NCBI RefSeq assembly: GCF_000444875.1
Contig: NC_021985.1
Location: forward strand, 3,295,535 to 3,359,534
DNA from: Streptomyces collinus Tu 365
GTDB taxonomy: Bacteria; Actinomycetota; Actinomycetes; Streptomycetales; Streptomycetaceae
Reading direction: 5' to 3'
Length of the DNA: 64,000 nucleotides
Part shown: in pieces, positions 47,625 to 57,648 of the stretch
How the letters are laid out: every line of letters begins with the position of its first letter
How positions within the stretch are numbered: position 1 is the stretch's first letter
Program-made: the position numbers and the translations under genes
Notes under the pieces: model-generated
Seen by the model: only the letters and a program-made list of their open reading frames with translations
The model's database searches: none
What the model was told of the DNA's origin: nothing

Positions 47625-47698
47625 TTGCCAATAAACTGGCAAACACGAGAGATCGCTCGCGTTCCACCAGAATGCGAGCGACCGCTCGCGTTTGTCAA
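47625..47698 (-). promoter_or_regulatory. MMPL promoter with TetR-type operator
   Basis: On the minus strand TTGACA (47698-47693) and CATTCT 18 bases later form a candidate promoter. The spacer is filled by GCGAGCG-GT-CGCTCGC, a perfect 7-bp inverted repeat (47674-47689). A further CGCTCGC arm lies at 47654-47660, and a perfect TTGCCA/TGGCAA dyad at 47625-47642. The placement fits repression of the exporter by the divergent TetR protein. Confidence 0.7.
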
Positions 47699-47725
47699 TC
47701 GCCTGCGAAGGGCTGGGGATCACGC

Positions 47726-48373
47726 GTGTCCGACACCTCGGAGACCTCGGAGAAGGAACAGCCGCGCCGCCGCCAGGCGCGCGGCGAACGCCGCATCGCC
47801 CAGTTGCTCGCCGCCGCCGCCCAGGTCTTCTGCACCAGCGGCTACACGGCCGCCAGCACCAACGCCATCGCCCGCGAGGCGGGCGTCTCACCGGGCACGC
47901 TGTACCAGTTCTTCCCGAACAAGGAGGCGATCGCGGTCGAGCTGGGCGACCGGCTCATGCACGAGATGCGGGAGACCTACGGCGAGGCGCTGGCCCCCGT
48001 GGACCCCGCCACGCCGCTGGAGGAGGCCGTCGGCGCCGCCGTCGACCGGTTCATGGCCTTCAACACCGCGCACCCGGTCTTCTTCGCGCTGATGCACGGC
48101 CCCGACATCCCGGGCGGGATCACCGACGCCCACGACCAGCTGCACGCCACCCTGATCGAACGGGTCGAGGGCCTGCTCGCCTCGCTCCTGCCCGGCACCC
48201 CGGCCGCCGACATCACCCGCACGGCCCATGTGTGCCTCGGCATCTACAAGGCCGGTCTCGAACTGGTCCTCGGCCACGAGGACGCCGAGCGGGCGGCCTA
48301 CGTGCAGGAGGTCAAGAACGTCCTGATCCGCTACCTCGGCCCCCTGGTCGGCGACCGGCTCGGCCGGACGTGA
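47726..48373 (+). CDS. TetR family transcriptional repressor
   Basis: 215 residues from GTG 47726. The HTH is canonical: RRIAQLLAAAAQVFCTSGYTAASTNAIAREAGVSPGTLYQFFPNKEAI (positions about 22-68). The C-terminal ligand domain is helical. The long frame upstream has no site and crosses the operator. It most likely represses the divergent MMPL transporter (and the alcohol dehydrogenase behind it) and itself, releasing on binding a transported compound. Confidence 0.9.
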   Translation: MSDTSETSEKEQPRRRQARGERRIAQLLAAAAQVFCTSGYTAASTNAIAREAGVSPGTLYQFFPNKEAIAVELGDRLMHEMRETYGEALAPVDPATPLEEAVGAAVDRFMAFNTAHPVFFALMHGPDIPGGITDAHDQLHATLIERVEGLLASLLPGTPAADITRTAHVCLGIYKAGLELVLGHEDAERAAYVQEVKNVLIRYLGPLVGDRLGRT

Positions 48374-48459
48374 CCCCCCGGCGGTCCCCGGACTGCGGCC
48401 CCGGGTGCAGCTGCCTACAGTGCGGATAGATCACCCCGCAGGAGCCCGAGGGGGACCCC

Positions 48460-49410
48460 GTGACCCACTCCCCGCCGCCCGGCATGCCCCGGGCCCGTAT
48501 CCCGGGCCCCCAGCAGCCCCCGCCGCCGTTCCCGCGCATCGCCGCGGGCCTGTGGAAGCGCTGCCTGGCCGGCGGGCTCGCCGCCTGGACGCTGATCGCC
48601 GTCGCCGCGTACGCGACGCGCGGCGCGGCGGCGCTGCCGGCCCTGGTCCTGCTCGGCGGCTTCCTGGTCCCGGTCGTCTTCGTCCTGTGGGCGTACGAGC
48701 GGCACAGCCGTGACCTGGGCGTCAGCGCGATCCTGGGCTGCTTCCTGGCCGGCGGCGCGCTCGGCGTGCCGGCCGCCACGGTGACCGAGCCGTACCTGCC
48801 CCGCCTCTCCCCCGGCGTGTTCACCGCCGTCGCCCTGGCCGAGGAGGCGGCCAAGCTCGGCGCGCTGGCGTTCGCGCTGCGCCGGCAGCCGGGCATCCGC
48901 GGGACGCGGGCCGGACTGGTGCTCGGCGCCGCGGTCGGCCTCGGCTTCGCGGCCCCGGAGGGCTGCGGACACGCCTTCGGGGCCGCCGTCGCGGCCGGGG
49001 GCGCCGACCTCAGGGGCCTGCTGGAGACAGAGCTGCTGCGCGGGGTGGTCGCCCCCGTCGGGCAGGGCCTGTGGACGGCGATCGCGGGGGCCGTCCTGCT
49101 GTCCCTGCGCCGCCCGAACGGGCACTTCCGGCTCGCCGCGCCGGTCGTCGGCACCTGTCTGGGCGTCTCGATGCTGCACGCTCTGGGGGACGCCACGCAC
49201 GGCGCCGCGATCTGGCTGGTGGCCCTGCTGTCGGGCACCGGTCTGGACGCGCAGCCGTTCGCCCAGGGGTACCCGCCCGGGCCCGGCGCCGTGGAACAGC
49301 ACCTCTTCGTGGTGTTCTCGGTCGGCGGCCTGGTACTCGTCGGGTTGCCCGGGGCCGCCTGGGCCCGGTCGCTGGCGCACCGGGACTCCTCTTGGAGAAA
49401 TACCCCCTAG
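48460..49410 (+). CDS. PrsW-type intramembrane metalloprotease
   Basis: 316 residues, about seven to eight transmembrane helices after a Pro-rich N-terminus. The PrsW signature is present: EEAAKLGALAF, GFAAPEGCGHAFG and SMLHALGDATHG, supplying the Glu-Glu, Glu and His/Asp residues of the proposed active site. PrsW in Bacillus cleaves an anti-sigma factor; the target here is unknown. GTG start 48460. Its stop codon TAG lies inside the copper operator of the next gene. Confidence 0.85.
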   Translation: MTHSPPPGMPRARIPGPQQPPPPFPRIAAGLWKRCLAGGLAAWTLIAVAAYATRGAAALPALVLLGGFLVPVVFVLWAYERHSRDLGVSAILGCFLAGGALGVPAATVTEPYLPRLSPGVFTAVALAEEAAKLGALAFALRRQPGIRGTRAGLVLGAAVGLGFAAPEGCGHAFGAAVAAGGADLRGLLETELLRGVVAPVGQGLWTAIAGAVLLSLRRPNGHFRLAAPVVGTCLGVSMLHALGDATHGAAIWLVALLSGTGLDAQPFAQGYPPGPGAVEQHLFVVFSVGGLVLVGLPGAAWARSLAHRDSSWRNTP

Positions 49411-49419
49411 GGGTATAGT
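49392..49419 (+). promoter_or_regulatory. CsoR-type copper operator and promoter
   Basis: ATACCCCCTAGGGGTAT (49400-49416) is a palindrome of the class bound by the copper sensor CsoR in actinomycetes. It sits between TTGGAG (49392) and TATAGT (49414) at 16-base spacing, a -35/-10 pair, so bound repressor would block the promoter. It overlaps the last codons of the prsW gene. The csoR gene is not in this window. Confidence 0.85.
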
Positions 49420-49485
49420 CTGGGGACGTGGTGGGGCTCCACCGTGAGCCTCACCGGCCCCACCCGCCTCGACGAGGAGAACGAC

Positions 49486-49725
49486 ATGAGCGCCCAGACC
49501 GGACTTTCGGGCTCCGTGACCACCGTCTACAAGGTGACCGGCATGAGCTGTGGACACTGCGAGGGCTCCGTCTCCGGCGAGATCTCCCAGATCCCCGGAG
49601 TCGACTCGGTCAAGGCCGTCGCGTCGACCGGCGAGGTCACCGTCGTCTCCTCGGTCCCGCTGGACGACGAGGCCGTGCGCGCCGCCGTGGACGAGGCCGG
49701 CTTCGAGCTGGCCGGCCGGGCCTGA
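49486..49725 (+). CDS. copZ: Copper chaperone (HMA domain)
   Basis: 79 residues, a single heavy-metal-associated domain with the Cu(I) motif [11 protein letters not shown] and the ending [11 protein letters not shown]. It binds Cu(I) in the cytosol and hands it to the ATPase encoded 130 bases downstream. ATG 49486 has GAGGAG six bases before it. First gene behind the CsoR-type operator. Confidence 0.93.
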   Translation: MSAQTGLSGSVTTVYKVTGMSCGHCEGSVSGEISQIPGVDSVKAVASTGEVTVVSSVPLDDEAVRAAVDEAGFELAGRA

Positions 49726-49858
49726 GCCCGGGCCCCGAGGAGCGGGCCGAAGCATCCGGGCCCGCCCCGCGCGGGCCCCGCAACCCTTCCCCGACCGGGC
49801 CGTGCCGACCAGCTCATACTGGATCCGTACGGTCCGGTCCGATGTCTGGAGTCCGGAC

Positions 49859-52111
49859 ATGACCAGCACCACCGCAGAGAACGGCACGACGAGCGCGATA
49901 GGCGGCACGTCCGAGGTCGAGCTGCTCATCGGCGGGATGACGTGCGCCTCCTGCGCCGCCCGCGTGGAGAAGAAGCTCAACCGCATGGACGGGGTGAGCG
50001 CCACGGTGAACTACGCGACGGAGAAGGCGAAGGTCAGCTACGCCGAGGGCGTGGCCGTCGCCGACCTGATCGCGACCGTGGTGCGGACCGGCTACACCGC
50101 CGAGGAGCCCGCGCCGCCGCGGCCCGAGCCCGCGCCCGAAAAGGAGCCGGCCGAGCGGGACCCCGAACTCGCCGCGCTCCGCCACCGCCTGCTCGTCTCC
50201 GCCCTGCTCGCCGCCCCGGTCGTCCTGCTCGCCATGGTGCCCGCGCTGCAGTTCGACAACTGGCAGTGGCTCTCGCTCACGCTCGCGGCGCCGGTCGTCG
50301 TCTGGGGCGGATGGCCGTTCCACCGGGCCGCCTGGACCAACGCCCGGCACGGCGCCGCCACCATGGACACCCTGGTGTCGGTCGGCACGCTGGCCGCGTT
50401 CGGCTGGTCGCTGTGGGCCCTGTTCTTCGGTGACGCGGGCATGCCGGGCATGCACGACGAGTTCCGGTTCACCGTCTCCCGGACGGACGGCGCCTCCACC
50501 ATGTACCTGGAGGTCGCCGCGGGCGTGGTCGCGCTGATCCTCCTCGGCCGCTACCTGGAGGCCCGGTCCAAGCGGCGCGCGGGCGCGGCCCTGCGGGCCC
50601 TGATGGAGCTGGGCGCCAAGGACGTCGCCGTGCTGCGCGCGGGGCGCGAGGTGCGGGTGCCGGTGTCCTCGCTGGCCGTCGGCGACCGGTTCGTCGTACG
50701 GCCCGGCGAGAAGATCGCCACGGACGGCACGGTCGTCGAGGGCGTCTCCGCGGTGGACGCGTCCATGCTGACCGGCGAGTCCGTACCGGTGGACGTCGGC
50801 CCCGGCGACCGGGTCACCGGAGCCACGGTCAACGCGGGCGGGCGGCTGGTGGTCGAGGCCGGCCGGGTCGGCGCCGACACCCAGCTCGCCCGGATGGCGC
50901 GGCTGGTGGAGGACGCGCAGAGCGGCAAGGCCGAGGTGCAGCGGCTCGCCGACCGGATCTCCGCCGTCTTCGTGCCCGTGGTCATCCTGATCGCGCTCGG
51001 CACGTTCGGCGTCTGGCTGGGCGTCACCGGCGACACCGTGGCCGCGTTCACGGCCGCCGTCGCCGTCCTGATCATCGCCTGCCCGTGCGCGCTGGGCCTC
51101 GCCACGCCGACCGCGCTGATGGTCGGCACCGGCCGGGGCGCCCAGCTCGGCATCCTGATCAAGGGCCCGGAGGTGCTGGAGTCCACCCGCCGCGTCGACA
51201 CGGTCGTCCTGGACAAGACCGGCACGGTCACCACCGGCCGGATGACCCTCCACGACGTGTACGCGGCCGACGGCGAGGACGAGAAGCGGGTACTGCGGCT
51301 CGCGGGCGCGCTGGAGCACGCCTCCGAGCACCCGGTCGCCCGCGCGATCGCCGCGGGCGCCGAGGAGCGGGCCGGGGCGCTGCCGGCCGTCGAGCACTTC
51401 GAGAACGTGCCCGGACGGGGCGTACGCGGCCGCGTGGAGGGCCACGAGGTGACCGTGGGGCGGCTCCTCGGGGCGCTGCCGGAGGACCTGGCCCGGGCCG
51501 CCGGCCAGTTCGAGCGCGAGGGCCGTACGGCCGTCCCGGTCGGCTGGGACGGACGGGCGCGCGGTGTCCTCGCGGTCGCCGACGCGGTCAAGGGGACCAG
51601 CGCCGAGGCGGTGCGCGACCTGCGCGCGCTCGGGCTGACGCCGGTGCTGCTCACCGGGGACAACCGGACGGTCGCCGAGTCCGTCGCGCGGGCCGTCGGC
51701 ATCGACGAGGTGATCGCCGAGGTGCTCCCCGAGGACAAGGTGGACGTCGTGCGGCGGCTGCAGGGCGAGGGACGCGCCGTGGCGATGGTGGGCGACGGCG
51801 TCAACGACGCGGCCGCGCTGGCCACCGCCGACCTGGGACTGGCGATGGGCACCGGCACCGACGCGGCCATCGAGGCCGGCGACCTGACGCTGGTCCGCGG
51901 CGACCTGCGGGTGGCGGCGGACGCCATCCGGCTCTCGCGGCGCACCCTGGCCACCATCAAGGGCAACCTGGTGTGGGCCTTCGGCTACAACGTCGCCGCG
52001 CTGCCGCTGGCCGCAGCGGGCCTGCTGAACCCGATGATCGCGGGCGCGGCGATGGCCTTCTCCTCGGTGTTCGTGGTCACCAACAGCCTGCGGCTGCGCC
52101 GCTTCCGCTGA
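49859..52111 (+). CDS. copA: Copper-translocating P1B-type ATPase
   Basis: 750 residues. N-terminal HMA domain with GMTCASC, eight transmembrane helices, the metal-passage motif [13 protein letters not shown], phosphorylation loop [13 protein letters not shown], the SEHPVA nucleotide-binding His, and the hinge [17 protein letters not shown]. The C-terminal helices have NxxxYN-type and MxxSS-type residues ([27 protein letters not shown]), supporting Cu(I) specificity. It exports copper. ATG 49859 follows GGAG at eight bases. Confidence 0.94.
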   Translation: MTSTTAENGTTSAIGGTSEVELLIGGMTCASCAARVEKKLNRMDGVSATVNYATEKAKVSYAEGVAVADLIATVVRTGYTAEEPAPPRPEPAPEKEPAERDPELAALRHRLLVSALLAAPVVLLAMVPALQFDNWQWLSLTLAAPVVVWGGWPFHRAAWTNARHGAATMDTLVSVGTLAAFGWSLWALFFGDAGMPGMHDEFRFTVSRTDGASTMYLEVAAGVVALILLGRYLEARSKRRAGAALRALMELGAKDVAVLRAGREVRVPVSSLAVGDRFVVRPGEKIATDGTVVEGVSAVDASMLTGESVPVDVGPGDRVTGATVNAGGRLVVEAGRVGADTQLARMARLVEDAQSGKAEVQRLADRISAVFVPVVILIALGTFGVWLGVTGDTVAAFTAAVAVLIIACPCALGLATPTALMVGTGRGAQLGILIKGPEVLESTRRVDTVVLDKTGTVTTGRMTLHDVYAADGEDEKRVLRLAGALEHASEHPVARAIAAGAEERAGALPAVEHFENVPGRGVRGRVEGHEVTVGRLLGALPEDLARAAGQFEREGRTAVPVGWDGRARGVLAVADAVKGTSAEAVRDLRALGLTPVLLTGDNRTVAESVARAVGIDEVIAEVLPEDKVDVVRRLQGEGRAVAMVGDGVNDAAALATADLGLAMGTGTDAAIEAGDLTLVRGDLRVAADAIRLSRRTLATIKGNLVWAFGYNVAALPLAAAGLLNPMIAGAAMAFSSVFVVTNSLRLRRFR

Positions 52112-52669
52112 GTCACCGCAAGTTACCCGCGGTCGGGCGCACGGAAGTAAGAGACCCTCTAGAGTCAGGCGCGAGCCTCACATAAGCTCTTCACAAGGCT
52201 CGCGCATCATCCTTACGCTGGGGCACCGATCGCCGTATCGGGGCTCTTGCGCATCTAAGGGACAGATGCAAGAGACGCAGATCACAGTGATGTGAACGTA
52301 ACCATCGAAGGGCTTCGACGGTCTAAGTTGGCGATGTCAGAAACAGCGTCTTGGGGGGCGCTGACTGGCATCTGGGGATGTCTTGGGGGACTTCCTCAGA
52401 GATGCGTTGCCGGGGCACGCACACAGGGAAGCTTTGAGCGGCCCTCCCAGCGTGCGTTGTCCCGGCAGATCGCACATCACTGGAGCACGACGGGTCAGAC
52501 CGTCGTGCTCGGACAGCGGTTCAGGCGCTGTCTCTCCGAGCGCCCGGCCGGATCCCGTGGGGGGAATCCGCACCGGGACATGGGAAGGCGCCCTGGTCGT
52601 CGGCCCGTGGGGGGACCGGCGTCTCAGGGCGCCTTCCGCTTTTCCTCTGTCACCGCCGACGGCGGTTCA
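52112..52669. other. Gene-free stretch rich in RNA-like hairpins
   Basis: No convincing gene in about 560 bases. Inverted repeats: GCGCGAGCCT/AGGCTCGCGC (52169-52205), CCGAT/ATCGG (52226-52241), CTCTTG..CATCT/AGATGCAAGAG (52244-52274), GAGCACGACGG/CCGTCGTGCTC (52483-52510, 11 bp, perfect), and GGAAGGCGCCCTG/CAGGGCGCCTTCC (52583-52637, 13 bp, perfect, followed by GCTTTTCC). The last resembles a plus-strand terminator, so a non-coding transcript is possible between copA and it. Confidence 0.5.
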
Positions 52670-52692
52670 GGGCCTGCCGGTCCGGCAGGCCC
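52670..52692 (-). terminator. Terminator of the citrate synthase gene
   Basis: GGGCCTGCCGG and CCGGCAGGCCC are adjacent perfect complements, 17 bases past the citA stop. There is no T-run, common for Streptomyces terminators. Confidence 0.65.
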
Positions 52693-52708
52693 TCGCGCGC
52701 AGATCCGC

Positions 52709-53998
<1,290 letters not shown>

Positions 53999-54107
53999 GT
54001 CTTCCCTCACCGACGTAGTGCCTCATCTTCGAGGTGCCCTGACTGTCTCTACCATCCCCCATTTGGCTCAGGAGAGTGCACTCGGGGTCGACCATTGGGC
54101 CTATCGA

Positions 54108-54122
54108 CGGCACTCAGTGCCG
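54108..54122. promoter_or_regulatory. Inverted repeat upstream of citrate synthase
   Basis: CGGCACT-C-AGTGCCG is a perfect 7-bp dyad about 110 bases upstream of the citA start, in the gap behind the helicase gene. It could be an operator; nothing identifies the protein. Confidence 0.35.
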
Positions 54123-54237
54123 CCAACCTGCTCATCCTGCCCCCTCGGACCCGCATCTGGAAGTGCTCTGTGACCTTTGCGACTCGTTTGATCGATCATT
54201 TTTTGTGATCTGCGCCGTCGCCCCTGGTCAGGACCGG

Positions 54238-56490
54238 TCAGGCGCCGGCCAGCCTGAAGTCCAGCGCCGTGCACCGGCGTCCGGCGGAGACGGTGCGCAC
54301 CGCCTGGCCGATCGCCTTGCGTGAACCGACCAGGACGACCAGCCGTTTCGCCCGTGTCACCGCCGTGTACAGCAGGTTCCGCTGGAGCATCATCCACGCG
54401 CCGGTGGTGACCGGGATCACCACCGCGGGATATTCACTTCCCTGCGAGCGGTGGATGGTGACCGCGTACGCGTGGGCCAGTTCGTCCAGTTCGTCGAACT
54501 CGTAGGGCACCTCCTCGTCCTCGTCCGTCAGCACCGTCAGCCGCTGGTCGACCGGATCGAGCGAGGTGACCACGCCCACGGTGCCGTTGAAGACGCCGTT
54601 CGCCCCCTTGTCGTAATTGTTGCGGATCTGGGTGACCTTGTCGCCGACGCGGAAGACCCGGCCGCCGAACCGCTTCTCGGGCAGGTCGGGCCGGCCGGGG
54701 GTGACGGACTGCTGGAGCAGGCCGTTGAGGACGCCGGCGCCGGCCGGGCCGCGGTGCATGGGCGCCAGCACCTGCACGTCCCGGCGCGGGTCGAGCCCGA
54801 ACCTGGCCGGGAGCCGGCGGGCGGCCACGTCCACGGTCAGCCGGCCGGCCTCCTCGGTGTCGTCCTCCACGAAGAGGAAGAAGTCCTTGAGCCCGTCGGT
54901 GAGCGGGTGCAGCCCGGCGTTGATGCGGTGCGCGTTGGTGACGACGCCGGACTGCTGGGCCTGCCGGAAGACCCGGGTGAGCCGCACCGCCGGGACCGGG
55001 CCGCCGTCGGCCAGCAGGTCCCGCAGCACCTCGCCGGCGCCGACGCTCGGCAACTGGTCCACGTCACCGACGAACAGCAGGTGCGCCCCCGGCGGCACGG
55101 CCTTGACCAGCTTGTTGGCGAGCAGCAGGTCGAGCATGGACGCCTCGTCCACGACCACCAGGTCGGCGTCCAGCGGACGGTCACGGTCGTAGGCCGCGTC
55201 ACCGCCGGGCTTCAGCTCCAGCAGCCGGTGGACGGTGGAGGCCTCGGCGCCGGTCAGTTCGGCCAGGCGCTTGGCGGCCCGGCCGGTGGGGGCGGCGAGC
55301 AGCACCTTGGCGCGCTTGGCGCGGGCCAGTTCCACGACCGAGCGGACCGTGAAGGACTTGCCGCAGCCGGGCCCGCCGGTGAGGACGGCGACCTTCTGGG
55401 TCAGCGCGAGCCGTACGGCGGCCTGCTGCTCGGGCGCGAGGTCGGCGCCGGTGCGCTCCTTCAGCCAGCGAAGCGCCTTGTCCCAGTCCACGTCCCGGAA
55501 GGCAAGCATCCGGTCCTCCTGGGTGCGCAGCAGCCGCAGCACCTGGGCGGAGAGGGACAGTTCGGCGCGGTGGAAGGGCACGAGGTAGACGGCGGTGACG
55601 GACTCGGAGTCGCCGTCGGGCCCCGGCACCTTCTCGCGGACGACCCCCGGCTCCTCGCCCTCCTCGCCCGGCCCGGCCAGCTCGGCGAGGCACTCGATGA
55701 CCAGGCCGGTGTCGACCTGGAGCAGTTTGACGGCGTCGGCGATGAGCCGCTCCTCGGGCAGGAAGCAGTGCCCCTGGTCGGCGGACTGGGACAGGGCGTA
55801 CTGCAGGCCCGCCTTCACGCGCTCCGGGCTGTCGTGCGGGATGCCGACCGACTGGGCGATCTTGTCGGCGGTGAGGAAGCCGATGCCCCAGACGTCGGCC
55901 GCCAGGCGGTACGGCTGGTTGCGGACGACGGAGATGGAGGCGTCGCCGTACTTCTTGTAGATGCGCACCGCGACGGACGTCGAGACCTCGACGCTCTGGA
56001 GGAAGAGCATGACCTCCTTGATCGCCTTCTGCTCCTCCCAGGCGTCGGCGATCTTCCGGGTCCGCTTGGGGCCGAGGCCGGGGACCTCGATCAGCCGCTT
56101 CGGCTCCTCCTCGATGACCCGCAGGGTGTCCAGGCCGAAGTGCTGGGTGATGCGGTCGGCGAAGACCGGGCCGATGCCCTTGACCAGGCCGGACCCCAGG
56201 TAGCGGCGGATGCCCTGGACGGTGGCCGGCAGGACGGTCGTGTAGTTCTCCACCGTGAACTGGCGGCCGTACTGGGGGTGGGAGCCCCAGCGCCCCTCCA
56301 TGCGCAGGGACTCGCCCACCTGGGCGCCGAGCAGGGCGCCCACCACCGTGAGGAGGTCGCCGCCGCGGCCGGTGTCGACCCGGGCGACCGTGTAGCCGTT
56401 CTCCTCGTTGGCGTACGTGATCCGCTCCAGCACTCCTTCGAGCACGGCGAACCGCCGTTCGCCCGTGGGGTTCCCCGCCTGTTGAGCCAT
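54238..56490 (-). CDS. SF1 RecD2-like ATP-dependent DNA helicase
   Basis: 750 residues. An N-terminal OB-like part and helix-hairpin-helix region (GLVKGIGPVFADRI, EVPGLGPKRTRKIADAW) precede the motor: Walker A TGGPGCGKS, Walker B VVVDEASMLD, motif III FVGDVDQLPSVGAG, motif IV RLTRVFRQ, and the late motif AVTIHRSQGSEY...YTAVTRAK. This is the RecD2/TraA-like 5'-3' helicase type that works without RecBC. The much longer open frame extending upstream crosses the LacI gene and is not coding. Confidence 0.92.
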   Translation of the reverse strand: MAQQAGNPTGERRFAVLEGVLERITYANEENGYTVARVDTGRGGDLLTVVGALLGAQVGESLRMEGRWGSHPQYGRQFTVENYTTVLPATVQGIRRYLGSGLVKGIGPVFADRITQHFGLDTLRVIEEEPKRLIEVPGLGPKRTRKIADAWEEQKAIKEVMLFLQSVEVSTSVAVRIYKKYGDASISVVRNQPYRLAADVWGIGFLTADKIAQSVGIPHDSPERVKAGLQYALSQSADQGHCFLPEERLIADAVKLLQVDTGLVIECLAELAGPGEEGEEPGVVREKVPGPDGDSESVTAVYLVPFHRAELSLSAQVLRLLRTQEDRMLAFRDVDWDKALRWLKERTGADLAPEQQAAVRLALTQKVAVLTGGPGCGKSFTVRSVVELARAKRAKVLLAAPTGRAAKRLAELTGAEASTVHRLLELKPGGDAAYDRDRPLDADLVVVDEASMLDLLLANKLVKAVPPGAHLLFVGDVDQLPSVGAGEVLRDLLADGGPVPAVRLTRVFRQAQQSGVVTNAHRINAGLHPLTDGLKDFFLFVEDDTEEAGRLTVDVAARRLPARFGLDPRRDVQVLAPMHRGPAGAGVLNGLLQQSVTPGRPDLPEKRFGGRVFRVGDKVTQIRNNYDKGANGVFNGTVGVVTSLDPVDQRLTVLTDEDEEVPYEFDELDELAHAYAVTIHRSQGSEYPAVVIPVTTGAWMMLQRNLLYTAVTRAKRLVVLVGSRKAIGQAVRTVSAGRRCTALDFRLAGA

Positions 56491-56550
56491 GCGCCGACGG
56501 TACCGGCCCGCTCTGACATCACGATCCGGTCTCAGGGCCTTGCGGAGGGC

Positions 56551-56588
56551 CGTGTAATCGATTCCAATCCTTCGTGTAATCGATTCCA
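56551..56588 (+). promoter_or_regulatory. Two tandem LacI-type operators
   Basis: CGTGTAATCGATTCCA occurs twice, at 56551-56566 and 56573-56588, exactly 22 bases (two helical turns) apart. The core TGTAATCGATTCCA fits the LacI-family pattern TGnAAnCGnTTnCA. The second copy ends 29 bases before the regulator's ATG, so the whole ribose operon should be self-regulated from here. Confidence 0.8.
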
Positions 56589-56616
56589 TGCGTTCCACGA
56601 GGAGGTGGAGCCGGCG

Positions 56617-57648
56617 ATGGCGAGCATCAAGGACGTCGCCGCGGCCGCGGGTGTCTCCGTGGCCACGGTGTCGCGCGTCCTGAACGAGCACCCGTCGGTC
56701 AGCGCGGACGCGCGGCAGCGGGTCATGGCCGCCGTGCAGGACCTCGGCTACCGGCCCAACGCCGTCGCCCGTTCCCTGCGCACCGACCAGACCCGCACCC
56801 TCGGCCTGGTCATCAGCGACGTGCTGAACCCCTACTTCACCGAACTGGCCCGCGCCGTCGAGGAGGAGGCGCGGGCACTCGGCTACAGCGTGATCATCGG
56901 CAACGCCGACGAGCGCCCCGACCTCCAGGACCACCACGTGCGGACCCTGCTGGACCGGCGGATCGACGGGCTCCTGGTCTCCCCCACCGACGGCGGCTCC
57001 CCGCTGATGCTGGACGCCGTGCGCGCGGGGACGCCGATGGTGTTCGTGGACCGCTGGATCCCCGGGGTCCAGGTGCCGGTCGTGCGGGCCGACGGCCGCG
57101 AGGCCGTACGGGACCTCGTCGCCCACCTGTGCCGGCTCGGGCACCGGCGGCTCGCGATCATCGCGGGCCCCGCGGCCACCACGACCGGCAGCGAGCGCGT
57201 CGACGCCTTCCGGGACGCCATGGCCGAACACGGGCTCCCGCTCCCGGACGCCTACACAGGGCAGGGCGACTTCCAGGCCGGCAGCGGACGGCGGGTCACC
57301 GACGGGTTCCTCGACCTGCCCGAGCCGCCCGAGGTGATCTTCGCGGCCGACAACCTGATGGCACTCGGTGCCCTGGACGCCGTCCGCGCGCGCGGGCTGC
57401 GCGTCCCCGACGACATCGCCCTGGCCGCGTTCGACGACATCCCGTGGTTCGTGCACACCGATCCGCCGGTCACCGCGATCGCCCAGCCCACCGGCGAGCT
57501 GGGCCGGGCCGCCGTACGCGCCCTGGTCGACCGGATCGAGGGACGGCCCCCCGCGTCCGTCACCCTCGCCGCCCGGCTCGTCGTACGCCGCTCGTGCGGC
57601 GAGGCGGCACCCTCCTCCCCCTCCCCAGTGCAAAGGAGCACGTCGTGA
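56617..57648 (+). CDS. LacI family regulator of the ribose operon
   Basis: 343 residues. The HTH MASIKDVAAAAGVSVATVSRVLNEH is at the extreme N-terminus with the hinge helix YRPNAVARSLRTDQT. A periplasmic-binding-protein-like sugar domain follows, including the ribose-type segments FVDRW and FAADNLMALGALDA. It is the first gene of the operon and its stop overlaps the rbsA start (GTGA), an arrangement giving direct feedback. RbsR-like by context; the effector is inferred. Confidence 0.88.
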   Translation: MASIKDVAAAAGVSVATVSRVLNEHPSVSADARQRVMAAVQDLGYRPNAVARSLRTDQTRTLGLVISDVLNPYFTELARAVEEEARALGYSVIIGNADERPDLQDHHVRTLLDRRIDGLLVSPTDGGSPLMLDAVRAGTPMVFVDRWIPGVQVPVVRADGREAVRDLVAHLCRLGHRRLAIIAGPAATTTGSERVDAFRDAMAEHGLPLPDAYTGQGDFQAGSGRRVTDGFLDLPEPPEVIFAADNLMALGALDAVRARGLRVPDDIALAAFDDIPWFVHTDPPVTAIAQPTGELGRAAVRALVDRIEGRPPASVTLAARLVVRRSCGEAAPSSPSPVQRSTS

